A DNA stretch of 64,000 nucleotides, taken from Chiridota heheva. Lineage: Eukaryota > Echinodermata > Holothuroidea > Apodida > Chiridotidae. A model generated the notes under the pieces. It saw nothing but the letters and a program-made list of their open reading frames with translations, searched no databases and was not told the DNA's origin. The first letter of the stretch is position 1. Each line of letters begins with the position of its first letter. The position numbers and the translations under genes are program-made. This document shows, one piece after another, positions 41,600 to 53,100 of the stretch. Location of the stretch: contig JAIGNY010003802.1 of assembly GCA_020152595.1 (NCBI GenBank), positions 62,001 through 126,000 of the forward strand. The letters run 5' to 3'.

Positions 41600-42113
41600 G
41601 ACATTTCTAAGTTCTAATCTGTTTTAAAGTAGTTTTTCACAAAGGTTATTTTACTATTCTACGGGTTATTTTACTATTCTACGGTTTATTTCTTTAGCGG
41701 TAGGACACTTCTAATCTGTTTTAAAGTAGTTTTTCACAAAGTTTATTTTACTATTCTACGGTTTATTTCTTTAGCGGTAGGACACTTCTAATCTGTTTTA
41801 TAGTACTTTTTTCACAAAGGTTATTTTACTATTCTACGGTTTATTTCTTTAGCGGTAGGACACTTCTAATCTGTTCTATAGTGCTGTTTCACAAAGGTTA
41901 TTTTACTATTCTACGGTTTATTTCTATAGCGGTGGGACACTCCTAATCTGTTTTGAAATAGTTTTTCACAAAGGTTATTTTACTATTCTACGCTTTATTT
42001 TTTTAGCGGTGGGACACTTCTAATCTGTTTTAAAAGAGTTTTTCACAAAGGTTATTTTACTATTCTACGGTTTATTTCTTTAGCGGTGGGACACTTCTAA
42101 TCCGTTTTAAAGA
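41600..42113 (+). repeat. Tandem array, about 77-bp unit, 6-7 copies
   Basis: The word CTAATCTGTTTTA recurs at about 41614, 41711, 41790, 41867, 41942, 42018 and 42097. Each unit includes TTCACAAAGGTTATTTTACT and TTTAGCGGT.GGACACTTCT. Copies are well conserved. Confidence 0.95.
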
Positions 42114-42484
42114 GTGAGAGTATGTATTAAATTTCAAAGGTATTGAATGCAGTCAATAGTTGGGCAATAGAGTGAAAAAATGTCTCATGGCGGAGGATAA
42201 AGGAATCACGAATAGCAATTTCTATATATATTCAAATGACAGATATTGTAATGTATATGTTATGTAAATGTTTACTATCAAGCATACAGCACTACAATGA
42301 TGTCAGGTGCAAATTATGAAATAAATTCATTAGAACATGAAATAGAATGTCTGCCTTGTAATTCTGGCAAAAAGAATGACTTGAGCATAAGAACTCACAG
42401 GTCCTTAAAGGACCACACACATTTATAAGAAAGAAAAAGAATGTGAATTGAGCAAAAGGTAGGTCACTTTCTAACGAGACTTTC

Positions 42485-42939
42485 AAACCGTATATAAAAA
42501 TTCTCTTTTTTTTGACCACTCGCAAATCCTAATTACATTTTTTGACTCAACTCACATTTGCTGGAGACTCCCTTCTTCGTTTATAAGCCACAGTATTTGT
42601 TCTTTTTTTCTGATGAGATGCACAATAAATGGATTTTCTATCGACATTACAGTTATGACAGTGTAAATGCCCAACAATTTGCTGCAAACCAAAGAAACGT
42701 TGCGATGACCTCATGAAGAAGTAGCACTTCAATTAGTTTGCAGCAAATTGTTGGGCTTTTATACTGTCATGACTGTAATGTCGGTAGAAAATCCATCGTT
42801 TGTACATCTCATCAGAAAAAAAGAACAAATACTGCGGCTTATTAAAAGAAGAAGGGAGTCTCCAGTAAATGTGAGTTGAGTCAAAAAATGTAATTAGGAT
42901 TCGCGATTAATCAAAAAAAGGAATTTTCATATACGGTTT
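42485..42939. repeat. Large palindrome, arms about 200 bp
   Basis: The left arm (42485-42690) and right arm (about 42736-42939) are reverse complements at about 90% by eye, joined by a centre of about 45 bp. Landmarks on both sides are AATCCTAATTACATTTTTTG and GGAGACTCCCTTCTTC. No coding content. It is a MITE-like hairpin; insertion borders were not resolved. Confidence 0.9.
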
Positions 42940-43094
42940 ACGTTGGGGCAAAACGTGCAAGCTTACCACAAACTATTTAAAAAATGCTTGGGTCAAATAA
43001 TAATTATAAATGTTGCACAACTTACAAACTATGCAATCTGAGACTCACTAATGCGGTTCAAAACTCCCAGTAGGAGGTTGACTCAACTTGTTAT

Positions 43095-44007
43095 TAGTGT
43101 TTACATGGGTACCCGAAATATCCGGGTACCCGACCAATGGTGTTGTTACCCGGTTCCGAAAATACAACCCGGGTATGGATTTTCATAATATCACCAATTG
43201 CAGACTGTTTCTGTTTGAGAATTGTATGTTAAAAAGAATAAATCTTGACTTACAAGAATTTTAAAGTGTATTAGTATGTTTCCTTTCTATTCCAACGCAA
43301 TACAATAAAATGATAACAAAATATTGTCTCAGATCACAGAAAAGATGTCGATCGATCAATGTGGCTACGTATATACACTAGTGCTACATGTACAAGTAGC
43401 GCAAAACCTAAACTCTTCAAACTTCGCTGTAAAAAAAATATATATATCCAAACCAGTGCGCAACAAGCAGTGTGTGTGTGTAGTATGCTATTAAAAAAAT
43501 ATATTGCGGTTGTACATTACCAAACTGTTTTGAAAGTGTGTCTGCTATTTGCTGAAAAAAATTGTAACACCTATTATGAACCAATCACAAGTTGTGTTCA
43601 AATAAAATTGTTACGTGTTACTGAGCGTGCACGTAACAGATTCGTGGAATCAGTCAGTAATTCCCAGCATAGCGTTAATGAGATGGAATCGTGTACTTAA
43701 TATTCAGAATACCAAGTGACCCTTCCCGTGAATTTTTGTATATTACTATTTTATGGTATTTTATGAAGACGGGTAAATAAAAGAAACATTTGTATTCTGT
43801 TTCTTTATTCACAAAAACAAAAGTACGATTGAAAAACAAGAAATATCACAAGATTTTACAAGGTACACTGTTAGATTTTAACACATAGGCCTATACTACT
43901 TCCGCAAAAAAAATTGAAAATGCTTTGTTGGTAGTCGGATAACCGGGTACCCGGCCGATAATGTAGGTCGGGTACCCGGTCTAATTTTGGACCCGGTGCA
44001 AACACTA
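43095..44007. mobile_element. hAT MITE with GGGTACCCG subterminal repeats
   Basis: Inverted ends TAGTGTTTACATGGGTACC and TAGTGTTTGCACCGGGTCC are flanked by 8-bp words CTTGTTAT and CTTGTTAC (7 of 8 match). GGGTACCCG words repeat near both ends. No transposase frame is visible in the 913 bp. Confidence 0.88.
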
Positions 44008-44179
44008 CTTGTTACATATATGTAAATGATTGTAGATGTTTTGACCAGGGTTGGAAAAACCACTCGCCTACTCATAAAATTTAAAGCCTTGCAAAGCTTG
44101 GCGACGTATTGGCGAGTGGCTTTTTTTGTATTTTTCCAACACAGGTTTTGACTCCGAGACATTTTGACTCAAGTAAGAA

Positions 44180-44256
44180 GCGTTTTGGTACTGGGACGTT
44201 TTGACAATGGGGCGTTTTGGCAATGGGGCGTTTTGGCAATGAGACGTTTTGACTGG
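44180..44256 (+). repeat. Tandem repeat, GGGGCGTTTTGGCAAT unit
   Basis: Four to five 18-bp copies (GGGACGTTTTG/GGGGCGTTTTGGCAAT). Confidence 0.9.
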
Positions 44257-44259
44257 TAA

Positions 44260-46000
44260 GCACCTAGGCCTATGCATAAACAATTTACTCGCGGAACTAC
44301 TACTGCGAGAGAATGGGAAAAAGCTGGCACGTGGAATCTGTTTCTACCAGATTGTTTAAAAATGAGCACTAATATATTTTTTAAGATACGTTTTTAATTT
44401 AATTTTCATACATTTCTATTATTGTTCTTGATAATTTAGGTTCCGCAATAGATGGGAGCTCGAAAATCATTTTAGAGATACCTAGATGGGCCAGGTGAAT
44501 GTTGGTGACACTGCAAGTTGTAACGTTACTCGTTAGGCTGCTCAAGTTAGGCTAGGCCTATTTTTTTTCCCCCACTAGGAATCAAAATCCTTACCTTCCT
44601 AAACCAGTGAGAATTTCTTATTTTAAAAAAATACCTCTTTGTCTAGTTCTGTGTCGAACTTTCGGAATTTTTGAGCTCTAGTCTCCCTCGCTCAGTCATC
44701 CCATGCGTTGCGCGTAAGCCTATAAGTTAGCAAGTAAGGTTAGTTATAACTAGATTATAAAGCGAGCACTAGCGCATAGTCAATGCCAAGCGCGGCGCAG
44801 CAAGTGTTGCCAGCCTGCCACACGCTTACCGGCTAAATAAAAATTGAAAATCGGCTAAATCAGTTTTCAGACGGAGCGCAGGTTAAGCGGCGTGGGGTTC
44901 TAGTAAGGGCCCCTAGTAGGGTCTAGTCTTGGGCGAAGCCCCAGTGGGGTCCGGGGGGCGAAATCCCCGTAAGCTCTGCGACTTTGGGTATTTTGGAGGA
45001 GTAAATTTCGATCAGAATTTGCATAGATTGTTCGTTCTTGTAGAAAGAGCTACTCACCTTTCATAAAAGGGATCATATATCGGATAGATATTCGGCGTTT
45101 TAGCTTTTCGCATCTTTTCTTTTATCAAATATTAACGTTTTTCTTTCCAACGGTAGCCGTATAATGTTAATATAACTTCACAATATCTGCATATCCAGTG
45201 CAAAACTTACGGAATGACATTCCCCAATGGCTCACCTCAGTGCTCACACTGACTATTTAGAATTTCTGCTCAGCTACTTACGGATCGGCTGTTAATTTTG
45301 AATCAATTGGCAGTATAACAGTGATATCATGGATATAGTGAGGTCAGCTTTCTAATTGATTTAGTTAAATAGCTGAGTAGCGTAACAGTTATAAGATAAC
45401 TAAAGTTAAAAAGTTATAAGACCTGGCAGCCATTCAAAACTCACCATGATTTACAAACGTGGAATACTCCTGCAATCAAAGATTTTTCCATTTGTTTTCC
45501 TTTTGAAATTTAATTTTTTGAATAACTTTTCCTACCCCCACTGACTCACTTGACAGGTAGTTAAATTATACCTACGTGGGTGGGGAATGTAGCGTTATGT
45601 ATATGGACCGCATGAAAAGTATATGTGTGCTGTTCAGGGATTACAAATCTGGATTTGCTAGTAACACGTGCAGAGTTGGCTCCCCCCCCCCCCCTACTTT
45701 CCTCCACATTGCGCCATTTTCCACCACTTTCAAAAACGAATATTTGTTGTCTGAAAATGGTCATTTGCGTTCAAAATAATTATTTTCTGAAATAATAAAG
45801 TGAAGTACATGTTGAGTTTTGATCGTCCACTTTTCAAAGCTGTCTGGCTCCGCTGTTCAACATGCTCACGTGTTAAAGATCCGGGGTATTAAAGTCATTT
45901 GTGGACAACCCTACTGCCAAAAGAGAAATTGTAAGTTGTTGAATTTTCGCTTAATAAATGTAATTTTAAGGAAATTATTGGGAGGAATCTCTGATCGCTG
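44260..46000. other. No gene recognised
   Basis: Mostly unique sequence. A GC-rich stretch at 44895-44985 (GGGCGAAGCCCCAGTGGGG) resembles a common repeat fragment. A homopolymer C run lies at about 45684-45696. No coding signal. Confidence 0.45.
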
Positions 46001-46002
46001 CC

Positions 46003-46440
46003 CTCTACATGTCTACGGTGCTACATGTCTACGGTGCTACATGTCTACGGTGCTACATGTCTACGGTGCTACATGTCTACGGTGCTACATGTCTACGGTG
46101 CTACATGTCTACGGTGCTACATGTCTACGGTGCTACATGTCTACGGTGCTACATGTCTACGGTGCTACATGCCTCACGGTGCTACATGTCTACGCTACAT
46201 GTGCTACATGTCTACGGTGCTACATGTCTACGGTGCTACATGTCTCACGGTGCTACATGTCTCACGGTGCTACATGTCACGGTGCTACATGTCACGGTGT
46301 TACGGTGCTACATGTCTACGGTGCTATGTGTCTATGGTGCTACATGTCTACGGTGCTACATGTCTACGGTGCTACATGTCTGCGGTGCTACATGTCTACG
46401 GTGCTACATGTCTACGGTGCTACATGTCTACGGTGCTACA
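46003..46440 (+). repeat. 16-bp minisatellite (CTACATGTCTACGGTG)
   Basis: About 27 copies, almost perfect for the first ten, then with indels (CTCACGG and TCACGG variants) in the middle. Because 16 is not a multiple of 3, all three plus frames are open and read the same 16-residue word. The open frames are therefore no evidence of a gene. Confidence 0.97.
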
Positions 46441-46490
46441 TTTTCGATAGCACAAGTTACTGATATCTAAATAAAACCTATATGATCATG

Positions 46491-46932
46491 CAGTGGCGCA
46501 ACGATATAAGGTTTTAAACTGTGGCGTAGGTGGACTTTTTGCAGAGGGAACCATACAAATTTCCAAATCCAAGCTACCCCACCCCCTCCTAACCCCTCGT
46601 TGCCGAAAAATTTGAGGATAAGTCGGATATTTTGAAAAAGTTGGATATATTGAGCAAAAGCTTAAGAAGTATTTTTCTAAATGTCTGATTTATTGAGCAA
46701 AAAATTCAGCGAAGTTGTAGAAAAAGTCGGGTATTTTGAGCAAAAACATTTGGCTTTAGAATTCGTTTTTTGCAAAATTCTTGATCCTTTTCCCCAAGAT
46801 GACTGGTAGACCAATTGCTTTTATCAGGAATAACAGAAAAACATACCGAGTTTCTATTTTGCAAATTAGAATCTAAGATTTTTCCGAGTTTTGGGAAATT
46901 TTCGTTCCTCCCCCCCCCTCCTACGCCACTGG
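46491..46932. mobile_element. Possible MITE with CAGTGGCG ends
   Basis: CAGTGGCGCAACG at the left and CCTACGCCACTG at the right form short inverted ends. The flanks do not match, so the pair may be from two different insertions. Related to the clear element at 47029. Confidence 0.4.
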
Positions 46933-47028
46933 TGGTAAGTATGGGTAAACCCCATGGTCCAAAGCAATTTCTAAGTTTAGAGGAGCCCGGTGATGTCACT
47001 GAGAGGGGGTTCAACTGTGACTTCTGTG

Positions 47029-47688
47029 CAGTGGCGTATTCAGTGGGAGTCAGGAAAACAACTTGTCCCTGGCAAAATTCCGTATGTAAAATGTAAGTAT
47101 ATCAAATGTATACAATGTATACATATTAAGGAATGAAACTGTGAAAATGAAAGGTGAAATATCGGCGCAATTTCGTGATGATTTAATTTGTTCCTATCGA
47201 AATAAAACCTTCAATTCGGAAAATTTCATTAATTTTCTGGCAATTTTCTTTGACTTTTTTCTATTTTCGGCCAGTTTTCAGCAATTTTCGTCAGTTTTTC
47301 GGTTTTGGGGTAATTTTCTTTGATTTTCGGGAAACTTTCTACTATTTTGAGACATTTTCTTCCATTTTCGGATTTTTTTCTCCATTTTTTAGAAATCATT
47401 TTTCATTTTCAGGAAATTTCGTCAAAAACATTTAAAAAAGTTACACAAATTTCTGATAATTTTTACAAAATCTTTCAAACATTTACCAAATTTTCAAAAA
47501 CTTTTTTTATAAGTTTGCTCTATTTTAAGTTGATAATTTTACCTCCCAACCGGAAAGGTAAAGTCAGCACCCATACCCCTCCCCCTTTTCAATAACGTCT
47601 TTGGTTCTGAGTGCAACCATTTTCCGATAATTAATGTTTGCCACCCCCTCCCCCCCACCCTCGGCAGCGAAAGCCGAATACGCCACTG
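47029..47688. mobile_element. hAT-like MITE with CAGTGGCGTATTC ends
   Basis: Perfect 13-bp inverted ends, with flanks CTTCTGTG and CTTTTGTG matching at 7 of 8 bases. The interior is TTTTC-rich, and no coding frame is convincing. Confidence 0.82.
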
Positions 47689-47699
47689 CTTTTGTGGAA

Positions 47700-49270
47700 T
47701 GTTCAATGGTCCAGACCTTGACAACGTTATTTCAGAAAAAAAGGGCCCGAACGTCAAGTTTCCCGTGGGTTCTATAGTGGTGCCACTACTTATAGTGAAC
47801 AGTTGAACAGTTAGTTGCTTTCTTATGAAAAAGAACAAAACAATTAAATTTGAATTAACAATATATTCATTTCAAGGCTCCACAAACATATCATACACGC
47901 GCACACTTGCCAGATTGCATTAACAATATTCTGATATTAGATGATATGGAAAATATTTTAAGATATACCTAGTGTCTTTACTGGTCCTGAATACCAGTTA
48001 AAATCTTGAATATCAAAACAATAAATACATAAGTGTAGTAAATATCTAGAGTAGAAAAAGAAAATATCTGAAAACAATCTTTATTTTGAAACAGCTTTAA
48101 AATATCCGTAAAATTTCTAAGAATTTGAAATTGCAAACAACTTCAACCTACAGACCTAATTCAAGTTAATTCAGTTCAACATAATTCAAAATGATTACAA
48201 AGAACCCTGTAGTATTTATATGAAACTCTCTTACTTAACAAGTTTTACAATTTAAAATTACAATTTTGGTTAAGAAATTATTTTAATTTTAATTAATAAG
48301 AAATTCTTCAAATCGTTATGATTTATCGAATAATACAGAATATAAAATATCATTTGTTTTAATTAACCACTTTCTAAACATTAAACTTTTCTTCATCAAT
48401 TCATGATTTAGAATGACAAGTTAGTGTTATGTTTTCTTGGCAAACTCAGGGGTGTATAAAAGAATTACCAAAGGAGCTCTAATCAAGCATGCATCAAATA
48501 TGTCCAAGTTTGCCAGAAAATATTAAATATATATGTAAATAAATTTTAAGATGGGGTTCTCGGAAATAAAAGTAAATACATTTTGAAATGTAAAATTGTA
48601 ATTTTGAAATTTCTTCCCCTTTTCTGTTCTTTCGGGACGAATTTTGAAAGCCGCTATAAATTTTTTGGCTTCTGTCTTAATTTCTAAAAATGTTAACCCT
48701 AATTCTAAACAAACCAGCCTGGCCTGTGCAACCAATTCAGAATGCAAAATCTTTCATTCAAAACCAAAACGTTTTTTTTAAAATGTCAAAGTATTTACAA
48801 AATATTTATAGGTATTTTGTAAGAAATCTCTTAAGCAGAAATTTCAAAGCAAAACCGAATTCGATGATATTAAAAAGCATTATAAAATCACAAATAATAC
48901 AAATAAAAGTACATAAACCAGATACTATTTTACAAACTTAAGTTCAAAATATACATCCAACTTAAAAATCTGTCATAATTTGTACATATATTTCCCTAAA
49001 ATAAGCGCTAGTTCCGTATTTTGGCTATATTTTGTTTCCCATTTCACACACACTAAAAGCTCAGTCAAGCGACACCACGGACATTAATAACAAACAATTT
49101 TACATATTCTTTTTGATTACATAAATTTCTATATTTTGTTTTATGACATCAAATATTTGCATGTTCTATTTTATAACATCAAATATTTGCATATTTTCTT
49201 GGATAATGATTTATTTGATTTTATCTTAATTTTAAGTTAATACCCCCAAACGCTGTAAAAGACTGTTATC
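47700..49270. other. No gene recognised
   Basis: Very AT-rich sequence downstream of the PKS. Only short open frames. Confidence 0.5.
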
Positions 49271-49277
49271 TTGCAAT

Positions 49278-49400
<123 letters not shown>

Positions 49401-50044
49401 CTTTCTCGAAAATATCTTAGGCCATTAGCATTTTTCTTTTTAATTGCATAAATTTCCATATTTCATTTTATGACATCAAATATTTGCATATTTTCTTGGA
49501 GATAATGATTTGTTTTATTTTATCTTAACTTTCAGTTAATATTCCCAAATACTGTAAAAGACTGCTATTTGGACAATATTTTTTTCTTTTTTTTCGAATT
49601 TTTTTTAGGCCATTAGTTTTGTTTCTGTCGGCGACCCGAATTCGAAAAAGCAGACTACACCCTTGAAAAGTATTTCAAAATACATTAACGCTTATAAATA
49701 TTCTACTAAGTATACGCTTTACCAAGTTCACGATAAATATGAATTCTTAAAAATTGCACATAAATAACTTAATTGGAACATGTTGAACATTTGAATTCAA
49801 TTTGAAATACATTTTTCTTAATGTTTCTGAATATATTTTATGTTTTTTGTAGATCTTGTATATAACAACTATTACTCTTTGTACTTTCGTGAGTCATTTC
49901 AGACTGATATCTAAGATCAGTGCATTTTACTCCGGAAAACCGGAAATAATCTACCATCATAAAATTCTAGGCCAGAAAATCAGTTAAAATGCTACTATAG
50001 TGCAAATATTTTGTAAAAGACCAGTCTATTTCCTTCTTGGTTTC

Positions 50045-50050
50045 TTTATT
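50045..50050 (-). terminator. Poly(A) signal AATAAA of the PKS gene
   Basis: Minus-strand AATAAA about 70 nt after the PKS stop codon. A T/GT-rich stretch follows. Confidence 0.6.
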
Positions 50051-50119
50051 TTTCTTGATTTTTGGTGAAAATTAATCTTTGACATTGAAATTTACGTCAC
50101 TCTTTTAACAGAAATATGT

Positions 50120-53100
50120 CTACTGCTTTGCAGCCGTCAGTCTTTTGTATATGATAGATGAAAGACCATCCACATTAAGTTTGTCGTTGAGGAGTTCCAT
50201 GGCCTTGACCGTTGCCCCAAACTTTTCGTCAATCATGTTGCTGAACTCACTGGACATGAGAGAGTCGATACCCAAATTGACCAAGCTTCCTTCGATGGAC
50301 TCCTCTTCGATGCCAAGCTTCAGCATAATGTAATCTGAAAGAGCTTTTGTGATCAACTTCTTTGCCTCTTCCTCAGTTTGCAAACCGATCTGTGTGATCA
50401 AATCTGAGCTTCCATCCTCTCCGGCGTATCCATCAAATTCCTCCCTTGTACGGAATTCTTTCTTGTAGGTAGAGAAGTTTCCACCATCAGTCTTGAAGTG
50501 CTGACCGAACAGATTGTAATTCATTTTGAAGAACTTCTTCCTGCTAAAACCAGCTGTGATTCCACCAGTGCTTCGCTCTGTTACAAGCAGCCATGACACA
50601 GTTTTGAGGACGTCTGCTGGTTCCAATTCAACCATGCCTTTCTTCTGCCATAGTTTCCCATATCCTTCCCTTGCAGCATATCCAACAGCGCCGATTGTTC
50701 CTGGTAGTATTGCAGTCGCAGGTAATCCAGCAGTTCTACGAGCGTGGCAGAGCATAGACAGAAAATAATTTGCAGCTGTGTAGCTAGCCTGTCCTTCGTT
50801 GCCGAGGTACTCCAGAATGGAAGAGAATAGTACAAAATATTTTAGACTGATATTCATTGATTGTGTCAACTGATGGATAAGCAAGGCGCCATACGCTTTC
50901 GGGGACAACACTGCATCCCATGATTCCTTGGTCTCGTCTACAAGATAGACATTTCTAAATACAGCTGCACAATGGAATACTCCTTCAAGTGGGAATGATT
51001 TGTTTTCAGCAATCTTCTCAAACAGCATTCTCATTTCCTCCTCTTTGTCAACGTTACATCGGACAAAATGTACCTGCACTCCTTCAGAAGTAACTGACCT
51101 AAAGTAGGATGCTGCTTCACCAGTTGGCTCATTTCTTCCAGTGACGTAAATGCTCTTGGCTCCCCGTGACACCAGCCAGGTTACAACTTGTACGCCCAAA
51201 CCTTTTGTTCCACCAGTAACGAGGTAAGACGAGGAGCTGCTAGCTTGAAACTCTTCCGCGACATCTTCGAACGAACGATGAACTGGCGCACATTCTTCAG
51301 TAGAAATAACGTCACAATCGACTAGACATTCGCCATCATTTTCTTCCCCAATGCTCAAGACCTTACTGACAGGAAGGGTTTCTGGAATAGGCAGGCGTAT
51401 ACCATTCAGAGTTTTATTTACATTTTCCAGAAGCATCTTTGCTTGTTGAAGGGCAATCCGGTGGTTAGGTGGGGACCACATTTCCTTCATATCTATGCAG
51501 AATGAGGAAATATTTAATGGAAGATTGTCCCAATATTTCGGAGCCGATTCCATGTTTTCTTTTCTTTCGACCAATCGAGCCGCTGTACCGAACAATCGCA
51601 TCTTTCTGAAGATCATTTTGGCAGTTGTTGAGGTCACGCTATTGTCTGGAACGATTAATACGTCGATACTGCCGTCAGGAACTTTAAAATCAAGCGCCTT
51701 CTTGTCCAGAACATCCAACTTCAAGTCTTCAAGATATTCACAAGAGCGTCCTTCTTCTTCGGTGAAAAGAGAGACTTCAAAGTCAAACAAAGCTGCCATC
51801 TTGGTTATCGCAAGCATGGTAGATCTGTCCGGGTTCTTTTGGCACACGAGAACTTTCTTTCTTTTCCCAGCATTGACATTTTCAAGAGCAATGTAATATG
51901 GCAGACATGTTTTCAAGAGCTGTACTGCGGTTTCCGTATCTATTTTGTGTGGAATTGATATTGTGTCACTTGACTTGATCTTTATGGAGGATGCAGCTTG
52001 GTCACTGTGCTGATATCCGAGAACCCGATCGTCGATCCCCATTTCATCCTGTGAGTTGTTATGGAGAGATGTCACATGACCTCCAAATATATATCCAAAA
52101 TTTTCTTTCTTCGTCACAGAATCAACATACTCAGCCACAGAGAGAGCTTGCAATTTTACAATTATATCTGTATTTGTCTCAATGACTGGTTCGGATTCAG
52201 TACATTCTTCGATTTTCACAGTCTTGCGGCTTTCTTTAGTAGATTTCGAAAATTGAAGTTGCCAATTGTGTATGTTGTCTTTCCTTCCAAATTCTGACAC
52301 ATTAGTGAGACCAACTCTTAAAGCATAAGTGCTGAAGGAATTCGTGAAGCTTGTCGTTTGCAGAGGGGTTTCATGTCGAAGGGCAAATTCATTCTCATCT
52401 TTTGGCGCAACGTGAAGAAAACGTTTCAGCCAGAGCGCTGATTCTTCAGGTGTCTGATTTAGCGGTAGGTCAACGCTAGTCACGTGGAAGTTAGGCTCCT
52501 CGTGCATCATTGTAATTCCGAAAGCATGTACAGATGACATCAGTGGATTTACAACATCATCTTCATTTACTGCCTTGGCACCACGAGTTACAACCCATAC
52601 GGTCGGGATATGATCAGGATTTGCTTGCAGTTTTCTAACGAGTGCGGCAAGGTTTAAGATATGCGAGGACTGAGACTCAAGGAAACTGGATTTGGAGATT
52701 GTATCAAAGTCCCCGGACTTCTCCAGACTTAGAGGAGACAAAATGATGACATGATCAGCAGATGAAAACGATGAATCTACTTTGTCATCCTTGGAAGTTG
52801 CAACATCTGGTCTGATGATTTCAACATCACACGTTTTGTTCAACAAGGAATCCAAACATTTGCTGACTCCAGTTTCGTCGGCAATCAAAACCATTTTCTT
52901 CTGTTTGACAATTTCATCACACACTTGGTCAGCTTCTGACTCCGAAGTTTGCAAAGAATCGCTTTCATCAATACGAACCCAGTCACGTTGCCAGATCTCT
53001 GGGTAAAGCTTCTCTTTTGTGCGATCGATCCTTTCGAGTTTGACATTCAACATTGATGCGAAAACTTCGCCTGTTGCTTCGTCGGCAATAATAATATCTC

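Noticed and set aside
46003..46440. CRISPR-like array
   Set aside because: The units are contiguous with no spacers and the genome is eukaryotic.
46009..46470. Repetitive 140-214-codon proteins on the plus strand
   Set aside because: All three frames are open because the 16-bp unit lacks stops; no start context, flanking coding signal or transcript evidence.
47250..47595. Phe-rich membrane-like frames
   Set aside because: They arise from TTTTC-rich MITE interior and change frame within the same repeat.
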